Below are positions 33,340-41,938 of a stretch of DNA of 64,000 bases, one piece after another. This DNA comes from Anaerolineaceae bacterium (lineage in GTDB: Bacteria; Chloroflexota; Anaerolineae; Anaerolineales; Villigracilaceae). The first letter of the stretch is position 1; every line of letters starts with the position of its first letter. The position numbers were made by a program, and so were the translations under genes. The notes beneath the pieces are model-generated. The model did no database searches. It was not told the origin of the DNA and worked only from the letters and a program-made list of their open reading frames with translations. The stretch lies in the NCBI GenBank assembly GCA_009772985.1, contig WOUS01000010.1, forward strand, positions 62,001 through 126,000, read 5' to 3'.

Positions 33340-34356
33340 ATGCCTTCCGTTTCGATCATCATCCCCTGCTATAACGAACAGGCCACCATCCGCACACTGC
33401 TCGAGGCCATTTACGCGCAGACGTACCCGCGCGCCGGCCTGGAAGTCGTCATCGCCGACGGCCTGTCCACCGACCGGACGCGCGAGCAGATTGCCGCGTT
33501 CGCCGATGCCCACCCGGACCTGCACATTGCCGTGGTGGACAACCCGAAGCGCATCATCCCCGCCGCGCTGAACGCCGCCCTGAAGGAAGCCCGGGGCGAG
33601 ATCGTCATCCGGCTGGACGGACATTCCTGGCCTTACCCGGATTACGTGGAGCGCTGCGTCGCGGACCTGGAGGCCGGTCTCGGCGCCAACGTGGGCGGCA
33701 TCTGGGAAATCCGCCCCGGCGCGGACGGCTGGCTGGCCGCCTCCATCGCCGCGGCGGCCGCCCATCCGCTCGGCGCGGGCGACGCCCTCTACCGCCGCGC
33801 CGCCAAACCCGCCAGCGTGGACACGGTCCCGTTCGGCGCGTTCAAGCGCGAACTGCTGGCGACGGTCGGCTTTTTCGACGAGACCCTGCTGACCAACGAA
33901 GATTACGAATTCAACGCCCGCGTCCGCAAGTCGGGCGGGGTCATCTGGCTGGACCCATCCATCCGCTCGGTCTATTTTGCGCGCGGCACGCTGGGGGGGC
34001 TGGCGCGCCAGTACGCCCGCTACGGTTTCTGGAAGTGGCGGATGCTCCGCCGCTACCCCGAGACCCTGCGCTGGCGGCAGGCGCTGCCGCCGCTGTTCGC
34101 CGCCAGCCTGGCCGGGCTGGGAATGCTGGGGATTTTCCTGCCCCTGTTCCGGGTCCCGCTGGCGGCGGAGATCGTGTTCTACGCCGCCGCGCTGACCGCC
34201 GCGGGGGTGCGGGAGGCGTTCCGAAAGAAACAAGCATTCCTGGCGTTCGGCCTGCCGCTGGCGATTTCCGTCATGCACATTGCCTGGGGCGCGGGCTTTT
34301 TATGGAGTATGATTAAGGGGATATTCGTCAAATCCATCGCTCCGGCAAAAAAATGA
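33340..34356 (+). CDS. Family 2 glycosyltransferase (ExoA-like)
   Basis: The 338-residue GT2 enzyme begins VSIIIPCYNEQATIRTLLEA. It has the nucleotide-sugar site VVIADGLSTDRT, the catalytic-region VIRLDGHSWPYPDYVE (DxD equivalent DGH) and a late ETLLTNEDYEFNARVRKSGG. Two or three hydrophobic segments close the C-terminus (about 255-320). It would add a sugar to a lipid-linked intermediate at the inner face of the membrane. It overlaps the next gene by four bases. Confidence 0.92.
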   Translation: MPSVSIIIPCYNEQATIRTLLEAIYAQTYPRAGLEVVIADGLSTDRTREQIAAFADAHPDLHIAVVDNPKRIIPAALNAALKEARGEIVIRLDGHSWPYPDYVERCVADLEAGLGANVGGIWEIRPGADGWLAASIAAAAAHPLGAGDALYRRAAKPASVDTVPFGAFKRELLATVGFFDETLLTNEDYEFNARVRKSGGVIWLDPSIRSVYFARGTLGGLARQYARYGFWKWRMLRRYPETLRWRQALPPLFAASLAGLGMLGIFLPLFRVPLAAEIVFYAAALTAAGVREAFRKKQAFLAFGLPLAISVMHIAWGAGFLWSMIKGIFVKSIAPAKK

Positions 34357-35813
34357 CCACCTGTGCCTCTTCCTCCTCCCCCGTACGCTCCACCGGGCGG
34401 AAACTCCGCACCGGTGAACGGCGCGCCCTCCTCCTGGGCGTTGACCTGTTCCTGGCCGGGATCGCCGTGGCCGGCGGACTGCTCTTCTGGGGGCTGCTCG
34501 ACATCGCCAACCAGCCGCCCTCCCCCGGCTGGACGCCCACCTTCGAGGATTTCCTACAGAACCGGGTGGACGTGTGGTATTACTTCCTGCCATTCATCTG
34601 GCCGCTCCTGCTGACCAACCTGTACGACGTGCACGCTGCCAGCAACTGGCGCAAGGTGTTCAACGGCCTGGCCCGCGCCGCCGTCATCGGGCTGGTCATC
34701 TATGCGCTGGTCTTTTTCTTCTCGCCAAAAGGATCGCTCACCCGCTGGGGGCTGGCGCTCTTCCTGGCCTTCGCCACCATCCTGACCTTCCTGTGGCGGC
34801 TGCTGTACATCAAGATTTTCACTGCCCCGGCGTTCATGCGCCGCATCCTCGTCGTCGGGGCGGGGAAGGCCGGCAAGACGCTGGTGCAGGCCTACAAGAG
34901 TCTCTGGCCGCCGCCGTTCTACATGGCCGGATTCATTGACGACGACCCCGCCAAGGCGAATACCCAGGTTGAAGGCTTCCCCATCCTGGGCGGCAGCGAC
35001 CGCCTGCTCGAAACCATCGAGAGCGAAGACATCTCGGACCTGGTGATCGCCATCACCGGCGAGATGAGCGGCAGCGCCTTCCAAACCATCCTCGACGCGC
35101 AGGAACGCGGCATCGAGGTGATGCCCATGCCGACGCTCTACGAGGAACTGTTCCGCCGCGTACCGGTCCACCATTTGGAATCCGAGTGGCTCATCCGCTC
35201 GTTCGTGGACGCGGCGCGCGTCAGCGGTTTCTACGAGATCGCCAAACGGATGCTGGACGTGCTCGGCGGGCTGGCCGGGCTGGGGATTTGCATCGCGCTC
35301 TCTCCGCTGGTGGCACTGGTCATCATGGTTGATACCGGCTTCCCCATCCTTTACAAACAGATCCGCTCCGGCAGGGGCGGACGCCCGTACATGATCTACA
35401 AATTCCGCACCATGCGCCAGGACGCCGAACAGGACGGGAAGGTCCGCCTGACCCAGGAAAAGGACGAGCGCATCACGCGCGTGGGCAATTTCCTGCGCCG
35501 CACGCATATTGACGAACTGCCCCAGTTCTGGAACGTCGTGCGCGGCGAAATGAGCCTGGTCGGTCCGCGCGCCGAGCGCCCCGAGTGGGTGGCCGAGTTC
35601 CAGAAACAGATCCCCTTCTACCGGGCGCGGCTGCTGGTCAAGCCGGGCGTCACCGGGCTGGCGCAGGTCAGTTACAGTTATTACGCCACCGTCGAAGAGA
35701 TGGTCATCAAACTCGAATACGATTTGTATTACATCAAGCGCCGCGGCCTGGCAATGGACCTGAACATCATCCTGCGCACGGTCGGCCAGGTGTTCGGCTT
35801 CCGGGGGCGATAG
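34353..35813 (+). CDS. Polyprenyl-phosphate sugar-1-phosphate transferase (WbaP/EpsL type)
   Basis: The 486-residue protein has five hydrophobic N-terminal segments (about 25-165), a CoA-binding-like Rossmann part ([20 protein letters not shown]), and the C-terminal bacterial sugar transferase domain. The latter shows [57 protein letters not shown] and [11 protein letters not shown]. It starts a glycan by placing sugar-1-P on undecaprenyl phosphate. The next gene begins one base after its stop. Confidence 0.95.
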   Translation: MTTCASSSSPVRSTGRKLRTGERRALLLGVDLFLAGIAVAGGLLFWGLLDIANQPPSPGWTPTFEDFLQNRVDVWYYFLPFIWPLLLTNLYDVHAASNWRKVFNGLARAAVIGLVIYALVFFFSPKGSLTRWGLALFLAFATILTFLWRLLYIKIFTAPAFMRRILVVGAGKAGKTLVQAYKSLWPPPFYMAGFIDDDPAKANTQVEGFPILGGSDRLLETIESEDISDLVIAITGEMSGSAFQTILDAQERGIEVMPMPTLYEELFRRVPVHHLESEWLIRSFVDAARVSGFYEIAKRMLDVLGGLAGLGICIALSPLVALVIMVDTGFPILYKQIRSGRGGRPYMIYKFRTMRQDAEQDGKVRLTQEKDERITRVGNFLRRTHIDELPQFWNVVRGEMSLVGPRAERPEWVAEFQKQIPFYRARLLVKPGVTGLAQVSYSYYATVEEMVIKLEYDLYYIKRRGLAMDLNIILRTVGQVFGFRGR

Positions 35814-35814
35814 C

Positions 35815-36744
35815 ATGGCGGGCGTGCTCGTCACCGGCGGGGCCGGCTTCATCGGTTCGCACCTCGTCCGCGCCCTGCTGGAGCGCGGCGACGCGGTGCG
35901 GGCGCTCGACAACTTCTCCACGGGAAAGCGCGAAAATCTGCAAGGGCTGGACAATCTTGAAATCATCGAAGGCGACCTGCGGGACGCCTCCGCGCTGGCG
36001 GACGCGGTGCGCGGCGTGGAGTACGTCTTCCACCTCGCCGCCTTCGTCTCCGTCCCGCTGTCCATGACGGACCCGGAAACCTGTTTCGCCGTCAACGCCG
36101 GCGGGACCGTCGGCCTGCTCGAAGCCGCGCGGCGCGCCGGCGTCCGCAAAGTCGTGCTGGCCTCCAGCACCGCCGTCTACGGCGACACGGACGTTTTCCC
36201 GACCGGCGAGGAGACGCCGCTCCGCCCGCTTTCCCCGTACGCCGTTTCCAAGCAGGTAAACGAACTCTACGCCCGCCTCTACACGCGCACCCTGAACCTG
36301 CCCGCCGTTTCCCTGCGCTTCTTCAACGTTTACGGCCCGCGCCAGCGCCCCGACTCGGACTACGCCGCGGCCATCCCCATCTTCCTGCGCCGCCTGCTCG
36401 ACGGCGCGCCCATCCCCATCTTCGGCGACGGCCGGCAGACGCGCGACTTCATCTTCGTGCGCGACGTGGTGCAGGCCATCCTGCTCGCCGCCGGGTCGGA
36501 GGCGGCCGGCGAGGCGTTCAACGTCTGCACCGGGCGCGAGGTGAGCATCCTCGACCTGCTGGAGGAAATGAGCGGCCTGGCGCCGCGCCAGCCCGAGGTG
36601 CGCTTCGACGCGCCGCGTCCCGGCGACATCTACCGCTCGCTCGGCGACCCGTCGAAAGCAGAGGCGGCCTTCGGCTTCCGCGCCGGAACTTCACTAGCCG
36701 AGGGGCTGAAGCAAACACTGGACTGGATGAAATCCGGGCGGTAG
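35815..36744 (+). CDS. NAD-dependent sugar epimerase/dehydratase (GalE-like)
   Basis: The 309-residue extended SDR enzyme has VLVTGGAGFIGSHLVRALLE (NAD-binding), the substrate-region ASSTAVYGD, and the catalytic YAVSK (about 143-147). SRQTRDFIFVRDVV-like features (here DGRQTRDFIFVRDVV) mark the UDP-sugar epimerase branch. It makes a nucleotide sugar for the glycan assembled by its neighbours. Substrate not certain. Confidence 0.92.
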   Translation: MAGVLVTGGAGFIGSHLVRALLERGDAVRALDNFSTGKRENLQGLDNLEIIEGDLRDASALADAVRGVEYVFHLAAFVSVPLSMTDPETCFAVNAGGTVGLLEAARRAGVRKVVLASSTAVYGDTDVFPTGEETPLRPLSPYAVSKQVNELYARLYTRTLNLPAVSLRFFNVYGPRQRPDSDYAAAIPIFLRRLLDGAPIPIFGDGRQTRDFIFVRDVVQAILLAAGSEAAGEAFNVCTGREVSILDLLEEMSGLAPRQPEVRFDAPRPGDIYRSLGDPSKAEAAFGFRAGTSLAEGLKQTLDWMKSGR

Positions 36745-36746
36745 CC

Positions 36747-37754
36747 ATGCCAGAGATCGCCCTCCCAGAATGGAACAATTATCTTTCCCGTTCTCCCGAC
36801 GCCCATCTCCTGCAAACCGGCGAGTGGGGTGAACTCAAGCGCGGCTTCGGCTGGGAGCCGGTGCGCGTTGCGGCCGGGGACTGCGGCGCGCAGATTCTCT
36901 TCCGCCGCCTGCCGATGGGATTGACCGTCGCGTACATCCCGAAAGGCCCAGTGTACAGTGAACAGTGTACAGTAAGCAGTGAACAGTTTTGGGGCGAGGT
37001 GGATGCTGTTTGCCGCGCCCGCCGCGCCGTCTTCCTGAAAGTCGAGCCGGACGCGTGGGAAGACGCCCTCACCCCAACCCCTCTCCCAAAATCGGCAGAG
37101 GGGCAGATGAGGGCCAGCGCGCACAGCATCCAGCCGCGCCGCACCATCCTGGTGGACTTGCGCGGCAGTGAAGATGAAATCCTGGCGCGCATGAAACAGA
37201 AATGCCGCTACAACATTCGGCTGGCAGAGAAAAAAGGCGTGACCGTGCGCCCGTGGACCAACGTGGACGGCTTCCACAAAATGATGACCGTCACCGGGGC
37301 GCGCGACGAGTTCGGCGTCCATAGTTTGGAATATTATCGCCGCGCCCATGCCCTGCTCCACGGCGCCGGGCTGGCGGAACTGCTGGTCGCCGAATACGAG
37401 GGCAAGCCGCTGGCGGCGCTGATGGCCTGCGCGCGGGGCAAGTCTGCCTGGTATCTGTACGGCGCTTCGACAGACGAGGAGCGCAACCGCATGCCCGCCT
37501 ACCTGATCCAATGGGAAGCCATGCGCTGGGCAAAGGCGCGCGGCGCAGAGATGTACGACCTGTGGGGCGTGCCGGACGAGGACGAGTCGGCGCTCGAGGC
37601 CGGGTTTGAGTCCCGCAGCGACGGGCTGTGGGGCGTGTACCGGTTCAAGCGCGGTTTTGGCGGGGCAGTCAAACGGTCCGCGCAGGCGCGGGATAAGGTC
37701 TACCATCCGCTCCTGTATCGGGCTTACCTCGCATTCCTCCGAGGCAGGGAATAA
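36747..37754 (+). CDS. FemAB-type aminoacyltransferase with two repeat-derived inserts
   Basis: The 335-residue protein is a FemA/FemX-like enzyme. LLQTGEWGELKRGFGWEPVR lies near the start, MKQKCRYNIRLAEKKGVTVR in the middle, then KSAWYLYGAS, PAYLIQWEAMRWAKARGAE, YDLWGVPD and LWGVYRFKRGFGG. Such enzymes add amino acids to the peptidoglycan bridge using aminoacyl-tRNA. Two segments look foreign: VYSEQCTVSSEQF (repeat CAGTGTACAGT) and LTPTPLPKSAEGQMR (CCCCAACCCCTCTCCC type). Both keep the frame. Confidence 0.88.
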   Translation: MPEIALPEWNNYLSRSPDAHLLQTGEWGELKRGFGWEPVRVAAGDCGAQILFRRLPMGLTVAYIPKGPVYSEQCTVSSEQFWGEVDAVCRARRAVFLKVEPDAWEDALTPTPLPKSAEGQMRASAHSIQPRRTILVDLRGSEDEILARMKQKCRYNIRLAEKKGVTVRPWTNVDGFHKMMTVTGARDEFGVHSLEYYRRAHALLHGAGLAELLVAEYEGKPLAALMACARGKSAWYLYGASTDEERNRMPAYLIQWEAMRWAKARGAEMYDLWGVPDEDESALEAGFESRSDGLWGVYRFKRGFGGAVKRSAQARDKVYHPLLYRAYLAFLRGRE

Positions 37755-37822
37755 TTCCCGGCGTTCTCTACGGACCTCCGGCGGAAGCCCGCCGCTGCCA
37801 AAAATCTTGCTCCCAACCCTCA

Positions 37823-37831
37823 TGGTATAAT
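37823..37831 (+). promoter_or_regulatory. Extended -10 promoter close to the DegT start
   Basis: TGG-TATAAT (37823-37831), predicted start near 37838, only about three bases before the ATG at 37841. No -35 box at the right distance. Confidence 0.6.
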
Positions 37832-37840
37832 CCCAAACCT

Positions 37841-39025
37841 ATGAAAAAGAACCTTCCTGCAATCCTCGGGGGCGAGCCTGCGTTCCGCGAACAGATTCCC
37901 ATGGTGCGACCGGTTCTCCCCACATTTTCCGAGATGGCCGAAGGGGTCGGGCAGATCCTCGGCACCGGGATGGTCACCAAGGGCCGCTACATGCGCGAGT
38001 TCGAGGGGGCGCTGGCGGAACACCTGGGCGTGAAGCACGCCGTGGCCGTTTCCTCCTGCACTTCGGGCATGATGCTCGTCCATAAGATCCTGGGGTTGAC
38101 CGGCAACGTGGTTCTGCCCAGTTTCACGTTCATGGCGACCGCCAGCGCGCTGGTCTGGGCGGGACTGCGTCTCAATTTTGCGGATGTGGACCGCGCCACA
38201 AACAACCTCGACCCGGCCGCGGCCGAAGCGGCCATCACCCCGCAGACGACCGCCATCGTAGCCGTCCACCAGTTTGGCAACCCGGCCGACATCGCCGGGC
38301 TGGAAGCGGTGGCGAAAAAACACGGCCTGAAACTCATCTTCGACGCCGCGCACGGAGCCGGGGCGCGCTACCAGGGGGAACCGGTCGGCAAACAGGGCGA
38401 CGCGCAGATTTTCAGCCTCAGCCCCACGAAACTGCTGATTACCGGCGAGGGGGGCATCGTCTCCACAAACGACGACGACCTGGCGGAAAAAATTCGCATG
38501 GGACGGGAATACGGCAACGACGGCAACTACGACAGCGCCTTCGCCGGCCTGAACGCCCGCATGCCCGAGTTCAACGCCCTGCTCGGCCTGCACAGCCTGA
38601 AACGGCTGGAACAGGCGGCGGAACACCGCAACGAAACGGTCGCACTCTTCCAGGAAGTGCTGGGGAGCCTGCCGGGCGTCGGCTTCCAGCGGGTGCGGAA
38701 CGGCGACCGCCATTCCTACCGGGAAATCTCCATCACCCTCTCACCGGAAGCCTTCGGCCTGACGCGCGACGAACTGGCAGTTGCCCTCGCCGCCGAAAAC
38801 ATTGACACCCGCAAATACTACGAACCTCCCATCCATAAGCAGACCGCCTACCGCCCGTACTACGATGGGAGGCCGCTGCCCAACACGGACTGGCTGTCCG
38901 CCCACAGCCTGAGCCTGCCAATGTGGTCGCACATGAGCACGGAGACGGCCATGGGCATCTGCAAAGCCATCCAGCAGATCCAGGAGCACGCCGCTTCGAT
39001 CCGCCAGGAACCCGGCACACAATGA
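37841..39025 (+). CDS. DegT/DnrJ/EryC1/StrS-family PLP enzyme
   Basis: The 394-residue sugar aminotransferase-family protein has VAVSSCTSGMMLVHKIL, the PLP-phosphate region, DAAHGAGARYQGEPVG with the Asp that contacts the pyridine nitrogen, and the PLP lysine in SLSPTKLLITGEGGIVST. C-terminal KYYEPPIHKQTAYRPYY is characteristic. It probably makes an amino sugar for surface glycans. The four-base overlap (ATGA) with the next gene shows coupling. Confidence 0.93.
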   Translation: MKKNLPAILGGEPAFREQIPMVRPVLPTFSEMAEGVGQILGTGMVTKGRYMREFEGALAEHLGVKHAVAVSSCTSGMMLVHKILGLTGNVVLPSFTFMATASALVWAGLRLNFADVDRATNNLDPAAAEAAITPQTTAIVAVHQFGNPADIAGLEAVAKKHGLKLIFDAAHGAGARYQGEPVGKQGDAQIFSLSPTKLLITGEGGIVSTNDDDLAEKIRMGREYGNDGNYDSAFAGLNARMPEFNALLGLHSLKRLEQAAEHRNETVALFQEVLGSLPGVGFQRVRNGDRHSYREISITLSPEAFGLTRDELAVALAAENIDTRKYYEPPIHKQTAYRPYYDGRPLPNTDWLSAHSLSLPMWSHMSTETAMGICKAIQQIQEHAASIRQEPGTQ

Positions 39026-40617
39026 AGCCACTGGACAACTGGTTCAAGAAGACCGTCACTTTCCAGGGGATCGTGCGGCTGCTGGCCGACGCGGTCATGA
39101 TCAACGTGGCGCTGGTCATCTCGCTGGTGGCGCGCTTGTTGTGGATCGTTGCCATCGGCAACCCGGAAGGCAGCATTGACTACCAGGCCACCCTCTACAC
39201 CCATGTCAACTATTACACGGGCAATGCCTGGGCGCTGACCATCCTTTGCCTGGTCGTCTTTTTCCTGAGCGGTTTCTACACGTATGGCCGCTTCTACCGG
39301 GGGCGCTACAAAGTCCTGGTGGTCATCCAGGCATCCAGCCTGGCATTCCTCATCTTCGGTTTCATCACCTATCTGGCCCAGAGTGATTTCCTGGGCATCC
39401 ATACCAACATCCTGAACTTCCCGCGCTGGGCGTTGATCATGACCTGGGCGCTGTCCACCGGCATGTTGGTGGCGGCCCGGGCATGGTCGGTGATCTGGAA
39501 GAACGTCATCCGGTCCGAGAGCGCCCGGCCCAAGCGGTTCGAGGAAGAGAAGATCAAGAAGGTTCTGGTCATCGGCGGGGCGGGCTACATCGGCTCGGCG
39601 CTGTTGCCCAAACTGCTGGAGGCAGGCTACCGCGTCCGCCTGCTGGACCTGCTGCTCTACGGCACCGACCCGATCCAGGAATGGCTGACCCATCCGCACC
39701 TGGAGATTATGCACGCCGACTTCCGCCAGGTCGAAAAAGTCGTCCAGGCGATGCACGACATGGACGCCGTCATCCATCTCGGCGGGCTGGTCGGCGACTC
39801 GGCCTGCGCGCTGGATGAGCAACTGACGCTGGATATCAACTTAATGGCTACCCGCATGATTGCCGAGGTCGCCAAGGGCAGCGGGATCGGCCACTTCATC
39901 TTCGCCAGCACATGCTCGGTCTACGGCGCCAGCGACGAGAAACTGGACGAGCGCTCGGAACTCCGGCCGGTCTCGCTCTACGCCCGCAGCAAGATCGCCT
40001 CCGAAAAAGCGCTCCTGAAACTGGCCGACGACCGCTTCGCGCCCGTCATCCTGCGGTTCAGCACGATTTATGGACTGTCGGGTCGGCCGCGCTTCGACCT
40101 GGTGGTCAACCTGCTCACGGCCAAGGCGATTGTTGATAACGAGATCACCATCTTCGGCGGCGACCAGTGGCGGCCGTTCCTGCACGTGTCCGACGCGGCG
40201 CAGGCGATCATGCTCGTGCTGAAATCGCCCCTCCGGCTGGTGCGCAACCAGGTCTTCAATGTCGGCTCCAACGCGCAAAACTTCACCATCCGCCAGGTTG
40301 GGGAGATGATCCAAAAGCAGGCGCCGTCGGCCGCCATCGTGAACAAGGATGAAAACCCGGACCCGCGCAACTACTGGGTGAACTTCCACAAGATTGACAA
40401 CATCCTGGGATTTGTCCCGGAATGGAACGTGGAAAAGGGCATCGGACAGGTGATCGAAGCGCTCCGCAGCGGTCGGATCGGCGACTACCGCGATGCCCGG
40501 TACAGCAATGTCGAGTTCCTGAAAAAGGAAGGCCTCTATCTGCTCACCCACACGGAAGAGACCAGCCGGGCCGCGGTCCTGTTCAGCGAGGAATCGATTG
40601 ACGCCCCGGCGCAATAA
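39022..40617 (+). CDS. Membrane-anchored NAD-dependent epimerase (4-TM domain fused to SDR)
   Basis: The 531-residue protein has four hydrophobic segments in its first 160 residues (about 17-43, 70-93, 105-123, 135-155), like the N-terminus of CapD/FlaA1-type membrane dehydratases. A basic linker leads to a soluble extended-SDR domain starting KVLVIGGAGYIGSALLPKLL (about 180). It has ASTCSVYGASDEKLDE, the YARSK catalytic pair, and a GalE-like GGDQWRPFLHVSDAAQAI. The SDR half is not the CapD type, so this is an unusual domain pairing. It probably works at the membrane with the sugar transferase. Confidence 0.9.
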   Translation: MKPLDNWFKKTVTFQGIVRLLADAVMINVALVISLVARLLWIVAIGNPEGSIDYQATLYTHVNYYTGNAWALTILCLVVFFLSGFYTYGRFYRGRYKVLVVIQASSLAFLIFGFITYLAQSDFLGIHTNILNFPRWALIMTWALSTGMLVAARAWSVIWKNVIRSESARPKRFEEEKIKKVLVIGGAGYIGSALLPKLLEAGYRVRLLDLLLYGTDPIQEWLTHPHLEIMHADFRQVEKVVQAMHDMDAVIHLGGLVGDSACALDEQLTLDINLMATRMIAEVAKGSGIGHFIFASTCSVYGASDEKLDERSELRPVSLYARSKIASEKALLKLADDRFAPVILRFSTIYGLSGRPRFDLVVNLLTAKAIVDNEITIFGGDQWRPFLHVSDAAQAIMLVLKSPLRLVRNQVFNVGSNAQNFTIRQVGEMIQKQAPSAAIVNKDENPDPRNYWVNFHKIDNILGFVPEWNVEKGIGQVIEALRSGRIGDYRDARYSNVEFLKKEGLYLLTHTEETSRAAVLFSEESIDAPAQ

Positions 40618-40628
40618 CGCAGTACAAT
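40598..40628 (+). promoter_or_regulatory. Possible promoter before the second femAB gene
   Basis: TTGACG (40598-40603) and TACAAT (40623-40628) with a long 19-bp spacer. The predicted start near 40635 is two bases before an ATG at 40637 that opens a 16-codon leader ORF. Confidence 0.4.
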
Positions 40629-40636
40629 TCGGGGGA

Positions 40637-40687
40637 ATGCGAACACGCCTGCCGTACCCTGTCTTGAACTCCCGTCCGCCAAAATGA
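40637..40687 (+). CDS. Candidate 16-residue leader peptide coupled to the second femAB gene
   Basis: The short frame MRTRLPYPVLNSRPPK starts just after a predicted -10 box and ends with TGA overlapping the ATG at 40684 (ATGA). It is Arg/Pro-rich, with three prolines in the last half. It could be a coupling or attenuation leader, or chance. There is no ribosome-binding site other than GGGGG directly before the ATG. Confidence 0.35.
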   Translation: MRTRLPYPVLNSRPPK

Positions 40688-41853
40688 ACCCCGCCAGCAA
40701 ATTTGACTCGACTTCCTGGGACCGGCTGATCGGTTCCCTGCCAAACCCGCACCTGCTCCAGACCTGGGAGTGGGCGCAGGTCAAGGCCAAATTCGGCTGG
40801 CAGCCGACGCCGTTCGTCTGGCACTCCCAACCTTCACAAGATTCTCCCGTAGCCGCGGCGATGGTGTTGAAACGCGCCATCCCCGTGGGCGGGTTCGCGA
40901 AAAAGATGTGCGTGCTGTACGTCCCGAAGGGTCCGCTCATGGACTGGAACGACGCGGGACTCCGCTCGCGCGTGCTGGACGACTTGCAGTCGCTGGCAAA
41001 ACGCCAGGGCGCGGTCTTCGTCAAGATTGACCCAGACGTGGCGCTGGGGACGGGAGTCCCCGGGAGCGGAGACGAAAGCCGGGATGACGGCGGGCAGGCC
41101 GTCCGGTCCGACCTGGAGCGGCGGGGGTGGATTTTCTCGCAGGACCAGATCCAGTTCCGCAATACCGTCCTGCTCGACCTGTCGCCTTCTGAAGACGAGA
41201 TGCTGGCGCGCATGAAACAGAAGACGCGCTACAACGTCCGCCTGGCGGAGAAAAAGGGCGTGACGGTGAGGGTTGGCACGCTGACTGATTTGCCGCTGCT
41301 CTACAAAATGTACGCCGAAACATCGGCGCGGGACGGGTTCGTGATCCGGGGCGAAACCTATTATCAAACCGTATGGCAAACTTTCATGTCGAATGCTGGC
41401 GGGTTGGAAAGTTCGCAGGTTCCAACGTTCGAACCTTCCAACTTTCCAACCTGTGAACCCTTAATCGCCGAGGTGGACGGGCAGCCGGTGGCGGCAATTT
41501 TCCTTTTCTATTTTGCAGGCCGCGCCTATTACCTGTACGGCATGTCGCGCGAAGCGCACCGCGAGAAGATGCCCAACCACCTGCTCCAGTGGGAGGCGAT
41601 GCGGCGGGCAAAGGCGGCGGGATGCGCGGTTTACGACCTGTGGGGCGCGCCGGACGAGTTCGACGAGAGCGACGGGATGTGGGGGGTGTTCCGCTTCAAG
41701 GAGGGACTCGGGGGGCAGGTCGTCCGCACGCTCGGCGCGTGGGATTTCACGCCCAGCCCGATGCTGTATAAACTGTACACGCAGGCCCTGCCGAAGGTGC
41801 TGGACATCATGCGTTCGCGCGGCAAGGCGCGGACCCGGCAGGATTTGAATTAA
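40684..41853 (+). CDS. FemAB-type aminoacyltransferase, second copy
   Basis: The 389-residue paralogue of the gene at 36747 shares LLQTWEWAQVKAKFGWQP, VLYVPKGPL, MKQKTRYNVRLAEKKGVTVR, HLLQWEAMRRAKAAG and YDLWGAPDEFDESDGMWGVF. It carries two apparent inserts: GTGVPGSGDESRDDGGQ (about 121-137) and LESSQVPTFEPSNFPTCEP, the latter coded by a 50-bp palindrome at 41402-41451. The stop codon lies in the ACCGCGAAG element that follows. Two FemAB enzymes suggest a peptidoglycan bridge built in two steps. Confidence 0.9.
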   Translation: MNPASKFDSTSWDRLIGSLPNPHLLQTWEWAQVKAKFGWQPTPFVWHSQPSQDSPVAAAMVLKRAIPVGGFAKKMCVLYVPKGPLMDWNDAGLRSRVLDDLQSLAKRQGAVFVKIDPDVALGTGVPGSGDESRDDGGQAVRSDLERRGWIFSQDQIQFRNTVLLDLSPSEDEMLARMKQKTRYNVRLAEKKGVTVRVGTLTDLPLLYKMYAETSARDGFVIRGETYYQTVWQTFMSNAGGLESSQVPTFEPSNFPTCEPLIAEVDGQPVAAIFLFYFAGRAYYLYGMSREAHREKMPNHLLQWEAMRRAKAAGCAVYDLWGAPDEFDESDGMWGVFRFKEGLGGQVVRTLGAWDFTPSPMLYKLYTQALPKVLDIMRSRGKARTRQDLN

Positions 41854-41921
41854 CCGCGAAGCACGCAAAGGCCGCGAAGATTTAAAAAGGTTTCCTTTGC
41901 GTTCTTCGCGGGCTTCGCGGT
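41853..41921. repeat. Inverted-repeat element with ACCGCGAAG ends, short copy
   Basis: ACCGCGAAG (41853-41861) and CTTCGCGGT (41913-41921) bound the element, with inner GGCCGCGAAG and CTTCGCGGGC. It includes the last base of the femAB stop codon and ends 18 bases before the next start. Confidence 0.65.
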
Positions 41922-41938
41922 AAAAAATGGAGTTGACA

